Below are positions 1 to 8,089 of a DNA stretch of 64,000 bases, in pieces. The DNA comes from an uncultured Oscillibacter sp. (lineage in GTDB: Bacteria > Bacillota > Clostridia > Oscillospirales > Oscillospiraceae): positions 1 through 64,000 of the forward strand of contig CAJTKE010000006.1 of assembly GCA_910576865.1 (NCBI GenBank), read 5' to 3'. Made by a program: the position numbers and the translations under genes. Under the pieces are notes generated by a model. That model worked only from the letters and a program-made list of their open reading frames with translations, was not told the DNA's origin and searched no databases. The stretch's first letter is position 1; every line of letters starts with the position of its first letter.

Positions 1-302
1 AAATAAGACCGTCATCCCTATATTATCACATAGCTGCTGCCCAGAAAGAAACAGCCTATCAGCAGAAGGAGAGGCTTCTTCGTTCCGAAATTGCACAGGC
101 CTTTGAGAATAGCAGCCGGCGCTTTGGTGCGGAACGGATACGGCTTCAACTGCGGAATCACGGTATTCGCACCAGCAAAAAGAGAATCATCCGATTGATG
201 AAGCAAATGGGCCTTTACAATGAAAGTCCGGAGCAGCCTTATTATCCTATGCCCGATGCTAGTGATTTGGAAAATACGCAGGATGTCCAGATTTTACAGT
301 GA
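1..302 (+). pseudogene. IS3-family transposase fragment (HTH_21 region), cut by the window edge
   Basis: The frame beginning at base 3 is open from the left edge to a TGA at 300-302. It reads like the HTH_21 region that precedes the integrase core in IS3-family OrfB proteins: SLYYH, then a basic stretch with RRFGAERIRLQL and RTSKKRIIRLMKQMGL. No integrase core follows in this frame, so it is a partial product. The same domain recurs in the next gene (NLYYH...IGAEKIRQEL...SKRKVLELL), so this is either a remnant of a second IS3 element or the upstream reading frame of the same one. It overlaps the next gene's likely ATG by 20 nt in a different frame. Base composition is clearly AT-richer than the chromosome, consistent with recent mobile DNA. 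The missing left part prevents a decision. Confidence 0.6.
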
Positions 303-1452
303 GGCGTATAAGTGGTCGTTATATGAGAAATACCGAACAGGATTCTCCCTGACAGAAATATGTGAGATTTCCGGGGTTACAGATAAACCCTTACGTGAAT
401 GGTTTAGACACTTTGACCTTCAGTATTCAAGAGCAAGTTCGATGAGTCTAAAGGAAGTTAACCGAAAAAGCGCACAACTTACAAAACAATTTGAAAAGGC
501 ACAGGCTGAATTGAGGCTCTTTCGGAGCGGATCAGTTTTTGTGGAAGTACCAGAATCCATCAGGATTTCTTGTGCGCAACCTCTCCTGAAGCGATATGGT
601 CCCAACCTTGTTTGCCGCTTGCTGAAAATCAGGAAGTCTAACTTGTACTATCACATCTTGCGTAGACCTGATATGACAGTCTATGAAAAGCACAATCTCG
701 AATTGACGCCTGCGATTCGGGAAATCTGCGGTGATCGTCTTAAACGCATAGGAGCAGAGAAAATTAGGCAGGAGTTGATTTCACAGGGGTTTTCAGTGAG
801 CAAGCGAAAAGTGCTGGAACTGCTTCGAGAAATTTCTCCTTGGTTGGTCCCTCCACAGAGGAAAAGCAAATATCCGATCGATTGGCCGTGCGATTGTACA
901 AACATACTCGCCAGGCGATTTTCCCAGCCAAGACCGAATATGGCTTGGCTCAGCGATATCACAGCCATTCAAACAGATTCCGGCAAATACTACCTCTGTG
1001 TCGTGCTGGACCTGTTCGCTAGAAGAGTCGTTGCGGCACGTCTTTCTGAATCGGAGGACACTTCTCTCATAAGCCATACATTCCAGGATGCCTACTATTC
1101 TCGAAGGCCTTCAAAGGATCTGATCTTCCACAGTGACCGAGGCGGTCAATATAGGTCACATGAGTTCCGAAGCTTGTTGCTGGGCCATAATGTTCGGCAA
1201 TCTTTTTCTAAGCCTGGGGTTCCTTTTGACAATGCTCCTATGGAGTCCTTCTTTGCCAGCTTGAAAGCGGAGGAAATTTATCGTTTCCATTATGTCGGAA
1301 TAAATGACCTGACCGCTTCACTCCGGGATTATGTTTCCTTCTACAACAACAAACGGCCACACTCCAACAATGGAGGCAAAACCCCTGTAGAGGCTGAAAA
1401 CGAATATTTCCAGAGGCTAAGCGCAGTCGAAGCAATCGGCTGTGCTTTTTAG
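283..1452 (+). CDS. IS3-family transposase, OrfA and OrfB in one frame
   Basis: This 389-aa protein catalyses transposition of an IS3-type element. The N-terminus (to about residue 45) is an OrfA-like helix-turn-helix (SLTEICEISGV...LREWFRHF). A charged, probably coiled-coil segment follows, then an HTH_21 region and an rve integrase core. The DDE triad is visible as WLSDITAI (D), FHSDRGGQY (D) and ESFFASLKAEE (E). The C-terminal YNNKRPHS...TPVEAE motif is typical of the family. The start at 283 (MSRFYSEAYKW) is preferred over the frame-open ATG at 220. OrfA and OrfB are normally joined by a -1 frameshift; here they are continuous, so the product may be made without recoding. The catalytic core is intact and the element may be active. 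Confidence 0.85.
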   Translation: MSRFYSEAYKWSLYEKYRTGFSLTEICEISGVTDKPLREWFRHFDLQYSRASSMSLKEVNRKSAQLTKQFEKAQAELRLFRSGSVFVEVPESIRISCAQPLLKRYGPNLVCRLLKIRKSNLYYHILRRPDMTVYEKHNLELTPAIREICGDRLKRIGAEKIRQELISQGFSVSKRKVLELLREISPWLVPPQRKSKYPIDWPCDCTNILARRFSQPRPNMAWLSDITAIQTDSGKYYLCVVLDLFARRVVAARLSESEDTSLISHTFQDAYYSRRPSKDLIFHSDRGGQYRSHEFRSLLLGHNVRQSFSKPGVPFDNAPMESFFASLKAEEIYRFHYVGINDLTASLRDYVSFYNNKRPHSNNGGKTPVEAENEYFQRLSAVEAIGCAF

Positions 1453-1465
1453 GCGTAACAAAACG

Positions 1466-1519
1466 ATGTGTGGCCGATTCTGGAATGCGAAAAAAGATTC
1501 CAAAAAATCGACCACACAT
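1466..1519. repeat. Long imperfect inverted repeat between IS3 and tRNA-fMet
   Basis: ATGTGTGGCCGATT (1466-1479) pairs with the complement AATCGACCACACAT at the other end (to 1519), and an inner TGGAAT/ATTCCA continues the stem. It lies between the transposase stop and the tRNA 3' end. It could be the right terminus of the IS element, a transcription barrier, or part of the tRNA terminator. On the minus strand the tRNA CCA end runs into a short CCACA...TGTGG stem followed by a T-run. Confidence 0.55.
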
Positions 1520-1523
1520 CATG

Positions 1524-1599
<76 letters not shown>

Positions 1600-1636
1600 A
1601 TATTATATTTCATAATTTCACAAAATCTCACATATA

Positions 1637-1723
1637 TGGTGCCGGTGACCGGGCTCGAACCGGTACAGTATCGCTACCGGGAGATTTTAAGTCTCCTGTG
1701 TCTACCAATTCCACCACACCGGC
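1637..1723 (-). tRNA. tRNA-Leu, anticodon TAA
   Basis: This is an 87-nt class II tRNA on the minus strand with a long variable arm. The acceptor is GCCGGTG/CACCGGC plus encoded ACCA, the D-arm reads TGGTGGAATTGGTAGACA, the anticodon stem-loop GGAGACTTAAAATCTCC gives TAA, and the T-arm is GGTTCGAGCC. It is the first gene of a two-tRNA unit, 37 nt upstream of tRNA-fMet. Confidence 0.95.
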
Positions 1724-1741
1724 AGCTTTTCGGCAATGCTT

Positions 1742-1771
1742 AGAATACCACAACGCCACCGGACTTGTCAA
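1742..1771 (-). promoter_or_regulatory. Sigma-A promoter of the tRNA-Leu/tRNA-fMet unit
   Basis: Read on the minus strand there is a perfect -35 TTGACA, an 18-nt spacer and a -10 TATTCT, ending about 18 nt before the tRNA-Leu 5' end. This spacing suits a stable-RNA promoter. Confidence 0.8.
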
Positions 1772-1915
1772 GTAATCTTCTCAAAAAAAGTAAAAATTTT
1801 TTCGACACGCCCCGGCAAAATCCGCGTCTTCCAGGGAATACTGACCTCAGAGCCGAGAATCGGCCGGCTGTGATCGCAGAATTATTATAAAGGTATCAAG
1901 GAGGAGGTGACGGAT

Positions 1916-2062
1916 ATGGAGCGCCGCCCGGAGGACAGCCCCATGCGCAAGGCCAGGGAACTGTCCCAGTTCACCGCCGCGAAAACCGACCCCATGGGAA
2001 GCTGGACCGGCCAGCCCCTGGACCTCGACGAGATCCCGGTGCAGGACGTGGATGACCTGTAA
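1916..2062 (+). CDS. Small conserved-looking acidic protein (48 aa)
   Basis: A short ORF starts at ATG 1916 with a strong Shine-Dalgarno AGGAGGAGGTGA just upstream and ends with TAA at 2060-2062. It encodes 48 residues: a charged N-terminus (MERRPEDSPMRKARE), then TDPMGSWTGQPLD, and an acidic C-terminus VPVQDVDDL. I recall the DPxGSxTGxP...PVQDxDDL arrangement from small uncharacterised Clostridia proteins; that is recollection, not a search. There is no signal peptide or membrane segment, so it is presumably cytoplasmic. The function is unknown. It is followed by a separate promoter for the next gene, so it is probably monocistronic. Confidence 0.65.
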   Translation: MERRPEDSPMRKARELSQFTAAKTDPMGSWTGQPLDLDEIPVQDVDDL

Positions 2063-2125
2063 GGGAACCGTCATTATATACAAATAAAACTTTCGTTTGT
2101 TGTGCAACTCTGATAAAAACCGGCG

Positions 2126-2154
2126 TTGACTTTCCCTGCCACCCCTGCTAGAAT
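2126..2154 (+). promoter_or_regulatory. Sigma-A promoter upstream of the HPr-like gene
   Basis: -35 TTGACT (2126-2131), a 17-nt spacer and -10 TAGAAT (2149-2154). The start codon of the HPr-like gene lies 72 nt downstream, behind the AAGGAGG ribosome site near 2210. Confidence 0.7.
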
Positions 2155-2225
2155 GTGCCTGTTCCCGATGAGGGACCGCACCCATACCTGTTGACACCGC
2201 GTTTTTTGACAAGGAGGAACACACA

Positions 2226-2447
2226 ATGACGAGAAACATTGATATAAAGAGCGAAGAGCAGGTCACCCGCATCAACCGTCTGGCCTGCGAGGCCCCCTAC
2301 GAGGTCTGGCTGAGCACCGACACGGTGATGCTGGACGCCCGGTCCCTGCTGGGGCTTTACGCCCTGGTGGGCCGGCGGGCCAAGGTGGTCACCGAGGACG
2401 ACATCAGCCCCAAGGCGGTGGACCGTCTGGTGGAGAAGATGTCCTGA
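2226..2447 (+). CDS. HPr-like phosphocarrier-fold protein without active-site His
   Basis: This 73-aa protein has the length of HPr and an HPr-like middle and C-terminus: VMLDARSLLGLYALVGRRAKVV aligns by eye with the 'ksilgimsLga.qG' region, followed by an acidic strand and a C-terminal helix ending VDRLVEKMS. The usual N-terminal GLHARPA phosphorylation loop is missing; the corresponding stretch is RINRLACEAPYEVWL with no histidine. It therefore cannot act as a normal PTS phosphocarrier and is more likely a regulatory relative (HPr-like folds of this kind are common in Clostridia). It is monocistronic, with its own promoter and a strong terminator, and sits just upstream of the mgl genes. 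Confidence 0.7.
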   Translation: MTRNIDIKSEEQVTRINRLACEAPYEVWLSTDTVMLDARSLLGLYALVGRRAKVVTEDDISPKAVDRLVEKMS

Positions 2448-2463
2448 AAACGCTTCGCGCGGA

Positions 2464-2491
2464 GGGAGCCCGAAAGGGCTCCTTCATTTTT
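2464..2491 (+). terminator. Rho-independent terminator after the HPr-like gene
   Basis: The stem GGAGCCC/GGGCTCC with a GAAA tetraloop is followed by TTCATTTTT. It separates the HPr-like gene from mglB. Confidence 0.85.
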
Positions 2492-2614
2492 GTACTGAAG
2501 TTTTTTCATGAAACTTCCAAGAATTTTCTATCGTTTTTTTCCGGGGCCCCGTCTAAAATGGTAGGCGTGGTCCGGGGCGCGCCCCGGGTCGCAAATCAAG
2601 AATTTGGAGGAAGT

Positions 2615-3676
2615 ATGATGAAAAAGACTCTTGCCCTGCTCCTGGCCGCCATCATGATGCTGGCCCTGGTGGCCTGCGGCGGCGGCGACAAGCCCGCCGA
2701 CTCCGCTCCCGCCGACACCAATCAGCCCGCCGACTCCGCCCCCGCCGACACCAATGTCCCCGAGGCCCCCGCCGAAGGCGGCACCATCGGCGTTTGCATC
2801 TATCAGTTCACCGACGCCTTCATGACCACCTACCGGAACGCGCTCCAGGAGATCCTGGAGGGCAAGGGCTATAAGGTCAGCACGGTGGACGGCGCCAATG
2901 ACCAGGCCAAACAGAACGAACAGATCAACACCTTCATCACCCAGGGTGTGGACGCCCTGATCATCAACCCCGTCATGACCTCCGCGGCGGACCAGATCAT
3001 CGCCACCGTGAAGGCCGCGGGCATCCCCACCGTCCTCATCAACCGGGAGCCCACCGCCGATCAGATGGCCGTCTATGACAAGCTGGTCTATGTTGGCTGC
3101 GACGCCCGCCAGTCCGGCACCATGCAGGGCGAGCTGATCCTCGACACCCCCAACAAGGGCGACATCAACGGCGACGGCAAGGTCTCCTACATCATGGTCC
3201 AGGGCGACCCCGAGAACGTGGACGCTCAGTACCGCACCGAGTTCTCCGTCAAGGCCCTGGTGGACGCCGGCATGGAGGTCGAGGAGCTGAACCTCACCCG
3301 CGGCGACTGGATGCGTGAGCGCGGCCAGGAGATCGTGGCCAACGATCTGGCCCAGTTCGGCGATCAGGTGGAAGTGGTCTTCTGCAACAACGACGACATG
3401 GCCATCGGCGCCCTCCAGTCCATCCAGGCCGCCGGCCGGAAGGTCAACGAGGACATCTATCTGGTGGGCGTGGACGCCCTGGACGCCGCTCTGAACGAGG
3501 TCCAGGCGGGCAACATGACCGGCACCGTGCTGAACGACGCCGTGGGTCAGGCCACCGCCGCCGTGGAAGAGATGGAGAATCTGCTGGGCGGAGCCACCTA
3601 TGCCGCCAACTCCCAGAGCGTGTATGTCGACTATGTGAAGGTCACGCCCGACAACGTGCAGGACTTCATGGGCTGA
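2615..3676 (+). CDS. mglB: Galactose/glucose ABC transporter substrate-binding lipoprotein MglB
   Basis: This is the extracellular sugar-binding component of an Mgl-type importer (353 aa). The start at 2615 follows a GGAGGAAG ribosome site; the ATG at 2618 is an alternative. A lipoprotein signal ends in the lipobox LVAC|G. The next 30 or so residues are a Pro/Ala/Asp linker containing a tandem PADSAPADTN repeat, presumably the tether. The type I periplasmic-binding fold (Peripla_BP_4) starts at TIGVCIYQFTDAF. The DINGDGKVSYIMVQGDPEN segment matches the calcium-loop region characteristic of MglB. NNDDMAIGALQSIQ and GVDALDAAL are family motifs. mglA and mglC follow, making a complete importer. 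The ligand is probably D-galactose or D-glucose, by homology only. Confidence 0.9.
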   Translation: MMKKTLALLLAAIMMLALVACGGGDKPADSAPADTNQPADSAPADTNVPEAPAEGGTIGVCIYQFTDAFMTTYRNALQEILEGKGYKVSTVDGANDQAKQNEQINTFITQGVDALIINPVMTSAADQIIATVKAAGIPTVLINREPTADQMAVYDKLVYVGCDARQSGTMQGELILDTPNKGDINGDGKVSYIMVQGDPENVDAQYRTEFSVKALVDAGMEVEELNLTRGDWMRERGQEIVANDLAQFGDQVEVVFCNNDDMAIGALQSIQAAGRKVNEDIYLVGVDALDAALNEVQAGNMTGTVLNDAVGQATAAVEEMENLLGGATYAANSQSVYVDYVKVTPDNVQDFMG

Positions 3677-3710
3677 GCGCTCAAAACCGCATAACAGGAA
3701 AAGCCATTTC

Positions 3711-3788
3711 GGGGTGCGTGTGCGCAGGCGCACGCACCCCCTTTTCCATAGCTGACGGCGGGAGACTGCCGCCGGTTATGGAAAAGGG
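3711..3788 (+). promoter_or_regulatory. Double hairpin between mglB and mglA (attenuator/mRNA stabiliser)
   Basis: The first stem is GGGGTGCGTG/CACGCACCCC (3711-3740), directly followed by CTTTT, as in an intrinsic terminator. The second is a longer stem pairing 3739-3750 with 3777-3788 (CCTTTTCCATA against TATGGAAAAGG), with an inner GGCGG/CCGCC helix. The two share bases 3739-3740 and the T-run of the first lies in the arm of the second, so they partly compete. This layout fits partial termination that lets mglB be made in excess over mglA and mglC. Confidence 0.6.
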
Positions 3789-3816
3789 ATACAATTCATA
3801 AGGGGGGAACCATAAA

Positions 3817-5325
3817 TTGTCAGAGTATCGTTTGGAAATGCGCGGCGTGGTCAAGACCTTCCCCGGCGTCAAGGCCCTGGACCACGCGCAGCTCCAGCTC
3901 CGCCCCGGCACGGTCCACGCCCTGATGGGAGAGAACGGCGCGGGCAAGTCCACGCTCATGAAGTGCATGTTCGGCATCTACCACATGGACGAGGGCGAAG
4001 TGATCTATGAGGGGGAGAAGGTCCAGATCAAGGGCCCTCTGGACGCGCTGAACCGGGGCATCGCCATGGTGCACCAGGAGCTTCAGCCCATCCCTGAGCG
4101 GAGCATCGGCGAAAACATCTACGTGGGCCGCTACCCGACGAAGAAGGTCGGCCCGGTCACCGTCATTGACCACGCGAAAATGTACGAGGACGCGGCGGCG
4201 GTGCTGAAGGAGGTCCACCTGAACTACGACCCCAGGGCCAAACTGGGCAGCCTCAGCGTCTCCCAGATGCAGCTGGTGGAAATCGCCAAGGCCGTTTCCG
4301 CCGACTGCAAGGTCCTCATCCTGGACGAGCCCACGTCCTCCCTGACGGCGGCGGAGGTGGAGGCCCTCTTCACCATCGTGGGCGAGCTCCGGGAGAAGGG
4401 CGTTTCCATTGTCTACATCTCCCACAAAATGGACGAGATCCTCCGCATCAGCGACGAGGTCACCATCATGCGGGACGGGCAGTACATCGGCACCTGGGAC
4501 GCCAAGGGCCTGACGACCGACTTCATCATCACCAAGATGGTGGGCCGGGAGCTGAGCAACCTGTTCCCCAAGCGGGAAAACGTCCCCGGCGAGGTGGTCT
4601 TCCAGGTGGAGGACTTCACCTCCATCAACCCCAAGAGCTTCCGCCACGCCACCTTCAACGTCCGCAGGGGCGAGATCCTGGGCGTCGCGGGTCTGGTGGG
4701 CGCCCAGCGCACGGAGCTGATGGAGGGCCTGTTCGGCCTCCGGTGCCACGCGGCGGGCAAGATCACCTACCTGGGCAAGGAGCTGAAAATCAATCAGCCC
4801 AAGGACGCCATCAACAGCGGCATCGCCATGCTGACAGAGGACCGCCGGGCCACGGGCATCCTGGGCGTTCTCTCCATCGCGGACAACGTGTCCATCGCCT
4901 CCCTGAACCAATACCTGATCGGCGGCATCATGCTGGACGACGGGAAGATCGAAAAACTGGTCCAGGACAACGTGGCGAAGCTGTCCATCAAGACGCCGTC
5001 CTCCAAGACGCAGATTCAGTCCCTCTCCGGCGGCAACCAGCAGAAGGTGCTCATCAGCCGCTGGCTGGCCAACGACCCGGATGTCTTCATCCTGGATGAG
5101 CCCACCCGCGGCATCGACGTGGGCGCCAAATACGAGATCTACTGCATCATCGCGGATCTTGCCAAGCAGGGCAAGAGCGTCATCATGATCTCCTCCGAGA
5201 TGAGCGAGCTGATCGGCATGTCCGACCGGATCATGGTCATGTGCGACGGCCGGGTCACCGGCTTCATCGACGGGAAGGACGCCAACCAGGAGAACATCAT
5301 GGCCCTGGCCACCCAGTTTGAATAA
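3817..5325 (+). CDS. mglA: Galactose/methyl-galactoside ABC transporter ATP-binding protein MglA
   Basis: This is the dual-ABC ATPase that powers the Mgl importer (502 aa, normal family length). Domain 1 has Walker A GENGAGKST and Walker B VLILDEPTSSL, with a degenerate signature LSVSQMQ. Domain 2 has a degenerate P-loop region (GLVGAQRTE), the signature LSGGNQQK and Walker B VFILDEPTRGID. This asymmetry is typical of MglA/RbsA/XylG proteins. Translation starts at TTG 3817, the only in-frame start close to the AGGGGGGAA ribosome site. The gene follows the mglB-mglA intergenic hairpins and lies 17 nt before mglC. Confidence 0.92.
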   Translation: MSEYRLEMRGVVKTFPGVKALDHAQLQLRPGTVHALMGENGAGKSTLMKCMFGIYHMDEGEVIYEGEKVQIKGPLDALNRGIAMVHQELQPIPERSIGENIYVGRYPTKKVGPVTVIDHAKMYEDAAAVLKEVHLNYDPRAKLGSLSVSQMQLVEIAKAVSADCKVLILDEPTSSLTAAEVEALFTIVGELREKGVSIVYISHKMDEILRISDEVTIMRDGQYIGTWDAKGLTTDFIITKMVGRELSNLFPKRENVPGEVVFQVEDFTSINPKSFRHATFNVRRGEILGVAGLVGAQRTELMEGLFGLRCHAAGKITYLGKELKINQPKDAINSGIAMLTEDRRATGILGVLSIADNVSIASLNQYLIGGIMLDDGKIEKLVQDNVAKLSIKTPSSKTQIQSLSGGNQQKVLISRWLANDPDVFILDEPTRGIDVGAKYEIYCIIADLAKQGKSVIMISSEMSELIGMSDRIMVMCDGRVTGFIDGKDANQENIMALATQFE

Positions 5326-5342
5326 GGAGGAGAGAATCTACC

Positions 5343-6362
5343 ATGGGAAAAACCAAAAACAAAACGCTGAGCCCTGACGCAAAAAGCGTCCTGAAATTCG
5401 TTTCGGACCACGCGATCATTTTCCTGATCGCCCTGCTGGCCATCTTCACCTGGGCCAACAGCCAGAACTTCATGAGCAAGGACAACTTCGGCAACCTGAT
5501 TTCCAACGTGGCCCCCCGGTTCATCATCGCCTGCGGCGTGTCCGGGTGCCTCATCACCAAGGGTACGGACCTCTCCGCCGGCCGTCAGGTTGGCCTTGCC
5601 GCCTGCTTCGCCGCCATGATGCAGCAGACCCTGGACTACAGCGCCCGGGTGTTCGACTGGATGCCCGACATGCACTGGATCGTCGCCCTGCTGATCACCG
5701 TGGCCATCATGGCCTGCTTCGGCGCGGTCAACGGCTGCGTCATCGCCTTTTTGAAGGTCCCCCCCTTCATCGCCACGCTGGGCATGCAGACCCTGGTCTA
5801 CGGCATCTGCCAGATCATCACCGGCAACCAGCCCATCGGCGGCTTCAAGGAGAGCTACCGGGCTCTGGCCAGCGGCAATTTCCTCAACGACCGGCGGCTT
5901 CCCTATCTGCTGCTGCCCGCCCTGCTGGTGGGATTGTTCATGTGGTTCCTCTACAACAAGACCCGCCACGGCAAGTACATGTACGCCATCGGCGGAAATG
6001 AAAACGCGGCCCAGGTGGCGGGCGTCAACGTCTCCGCCTCCCTGATCCGCATTTACATCCTGGCCGCTGTGCTGTACGCCCTGGCGGGCTTCCTCATCGG
6101 CTCCAAGGCCGGCGGCGCCTCCACCGCCACGGGCACCGGCTACGAGCTGGAGGCCATCGCGGCCTGCACCATCGGCGGCGTCTCGGTCAACGGCGGCGTG
6201 GGCAAGATCTCCGGCATCCTCGTGGGCGTGCTGGTGTTCGAGGTTTTGAAGATCTGCCTCCAGTTCCTCCGCTTCGACCCCGCCTACACCTTCATCGCCC
6301 AGGGTCTGGTCATCATCGTGGCCGTCGCCCTGGACCTGCGGAAGTATCTGGCGAAGAAGTGA
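5343..6362 (+). CDS. mglC: Galactose/methyl-galactoside ABC transporter permease MglC
   Basis: This is an integral-membrane permease of the BPD_transp_2 family (339 aa) with about eight to ten hydrophobic helices. Diagnostic segments include ITKGTDLSAGRQVGLAA near residue 72, FIATLGMQTLVYGICQIITG, and the C-terminal EAIAACTIGGVSVNGGVGK loop that contacts the ATPase. A Shine-Dalgarno AAGGAGGAG precedes the start and the gap from mglA is only 17 nt, so the two are co-transcribed. It completes the mglBAC importer, and a strong terminator follows. Confidence 0.92.
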   Translation: MGKTKNKTLSPDAKSVLKFVSDHAIIFLIALLAIFTWANSQNFMSKDNFGNLISNVAPRFIIACGVSGCLITKGTDLSAGRQVGLAACFAAMMQQTLDYSARVFDWMPDMHWIVALLITVAIMACFGAVNGCVIAFLKVPPFIATLGMQTLVYGICQIITGNQPIGGFKESYRALASGNFLNDRRLPYLLLPALLVGLFMWFLYNKTRHGKYMYAIGGNENAAQVAGVNVSASLIRIYILAAVLYALAGFLIGSKAGGASTATGTGYELEAIAACTIGGVSVNGGVGKISGILVGVLVFEVLKICLQFLRFDPAYTFIAQGLVIIVAVALDLRKYLAKK

Positions 6363-6387
6363 AAAAGCTCCCTTCCGGGAAATTCGG

Positions 6388-6422
6388 AGAGGTCCGGCGC
6401 GAAACGCGCCGGACCTCCTTTT
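6388..6422 (+). terminator. Terminator after mglC
   Basis: A 13-bp stem GAGGTCCGGCGCG/CGCGCCGGACCTC with an AAA loop is followed by CTTTT. Confidence 0.9.
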
Positions 6423-6475
6423 CAAACCGGCGGCTTTGTAGTATACTGGGATCATGAAAAAGGGAGGCGGTTTGC

Positions 6476-8077
6476 GTGAAGGAATACCGGGTTCTGCTGG
6501 TGGACGACGAGGAGGAGATCCGCTCCGGCATCAGCCGGAAGATCGACTGGGCCTCTCTGGGCTTTTCCCTGGTGGGGGAGGCGGGCAACGGGGAGGAGGC
6601 CCTGGAGCTGGCGGAGCGCCTCCGGCCCGACGTGGTGCTCACCGACATCAAGATGCCCTTCATGGACGGGCTGGAGCTGTGCCGCCGCCTGCGGCTGATT
6701 CTGCCGGGGGCCCGGCTGGTGGTCTTCTCCGGCTTTGACGACTTCGAGTACGCCCGGCAGGCCATGAGCCTGGGGGTGTCCGAGTATATCCTGAAGCCCA
6801 TCAACGCCCCGGAGCTCATCCAGGTGCTGGAAAAGCTCCGGCAGGAGCTGGACCGCCGCCGCCTGGAGCGCCGGGACATGGAGACCCTGCGCCGGCGGTA
6901 CGAGGAGAGCCTCCCCGTCCTGCGGGAGCTGTTCTACACCCGGCTCCTCAGCGGCCAGATCCGCCCGGAGCAGGTCCAGGACCGGGCGGCCCGGTATGAG
7001 ATCGATCTGCCTCAGGGCCTGTGGACCGCCGCCCTGGTCCACGTGGACGGCCTGGGGGACGAGGGGGAGCGGGACGAGCTGCTGCTCCTCTCCGTCCAGT
7101 CCTTCCTGGAGCAGCATTTCGCCCTGGAGGGCTGCTCCGCCCGGGTGGTGCTGTACGGGGACATGGCGGCGCTGCTGCTCCACCTGGACCGGGAGGACCG
7201 GCTCTATCCCCTGCTGGAGGAGCTGGAGCGCCTCTCCCGCCTGTCCCAGAGCTATCTGGGCCTCCGGCTCACCACCGGCGTGGGCCTTGTCTGCCGGGGG
7301 GCGGAGGAGCTGGACCGCAGCGCCGCCGGGGCCCGTTCCGCCCTGGACTACCGGGTTCTGGCGGGCGGGGGCCGGGTCATCTACATCGGCGACCTGGAGC
7401 CCCAGTCCGCCGCCGCCCCCTCCTTTGAGGAGGAGGACCAGCGGGCTTTGTCCGCCGCCGTGAAGCTGGGCACCCGGGAACAGGCGGAGGCGGTGGTCCG
7501 GGAGCTGATGGAGCGCCTGCGCCACGCGGGGCTGTCCCTCAGCCGGTGCGACCTCTTTTTGCTGGAGGTGGTAACCTGTCTGGTCCGGCTGGCCCGGTCC
7601 GGGGGACTGGCGGTGGAGGAGGTCTTCGGCGAGGGCTTCACCGGGGCGGTGTCCGTCTCCGACTTCTCCAGCCTGGAGGAGCTGGGGGACTGGCTGGCGG
7701 AGCGCTGCGGGCGGCTCCACGACCTGCTGGGCCGGCGGCGGAGCGACTCCGCGTGGCAGATGGTGGAGCGGGCCGAGAACTATATCGCGGAGCACTACAC
7801 CGACGAGGACCTGAGCGTGGAGGCCCTGTGCTCCCACATCCACCTGTCTCCCACTTATTTTTCCACCCTATTCAAGCGGGAGGTGGGCCTCAGCTTCACC
7901 GCCTATGTCACCAAAATGCGGATGGAGGAGGCGGCGAGGCTCCTCCGGGAGACGGATGAGAAGACCTGGCGCATCGCCGAGGCCACGGGGTACGGCGACC
8001 CCAACTATTTCAGCTACGTCTTCAAGCGCCATTTCGGCCAGTCCCCGTCCAGATTCCGGGCGGGGCAGAAGGGTTAG
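6476..8077 (+). CDS. YesN/AraC-type two-component response regulator
   Basis: This is a 533-aa transcription factor with an N-terminal receiver domain: acidic pocket DDEEE at 10-14, phospho-acceptor D57 in VVLTDIKMPF, and lysine in YILKPINAPE. A middle region of about 270 residues is typical of YesN proteins. A C-terminal AraC pair of helix-turn-helix motifs follows (LSVEALCSHIHLSPTYFS and WRIAEATGYGDPNYFSYVFK). The start is GTG 6476, behind AGGGAGGCGG. It opens a sensory operon with a YesM-type kinase and two sugar-binding proteins. Being directly downstream of mglBAC, it most likely controls that importer in response to extracellular sugar (inference). Confidence 0.9.
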   Translation: MKEYRVLLVDDEEEIRSGISRKIDWASLGFSLVGEAGNGEEALELAERLRPDVVLTDIKMPFMDGLELCRRLRLILPGARLVVFSGFDDFEYARQAMSLGVSEYILKPINAPELIQVLEKLRQELDRRRLERRDMETLRRRYEESLPVLRELFYTRLLSGQIRPEQVQDRAARYEIDLPQGLWTAALVHVDGLGDEGERDELLLLSVQSFLEQHFALEGCSARVVLYGDMAALLLHLDREDRLYPLLEELERLSRLSQSYLGLRLTTGVGLVCRGAEELDRSAAGARSALDYRVLAGGGRVIYIGDLEPQSAAAPSFEEEDQRALSAAVKLGTREQAEAVVRELMERLRHAGLSLSRCDLFLLEVVTCLVRLARSGGLAVEEVFGEGFTGAVSVSDFSSLEELGDWLAERCGRLHDLLGRRRSDSAWQMVERAENYIAEHYTDEDLSVEALCSHIHLSPTYFSTLFKREVGLSFTAYVTKMRMEEAARLLRETDEKTWRIAEATGYGDPNYFSYVFKRHFGQSPSRFRAGQKG

Positions 8078-8089
8078 GAGGTCCCACTG

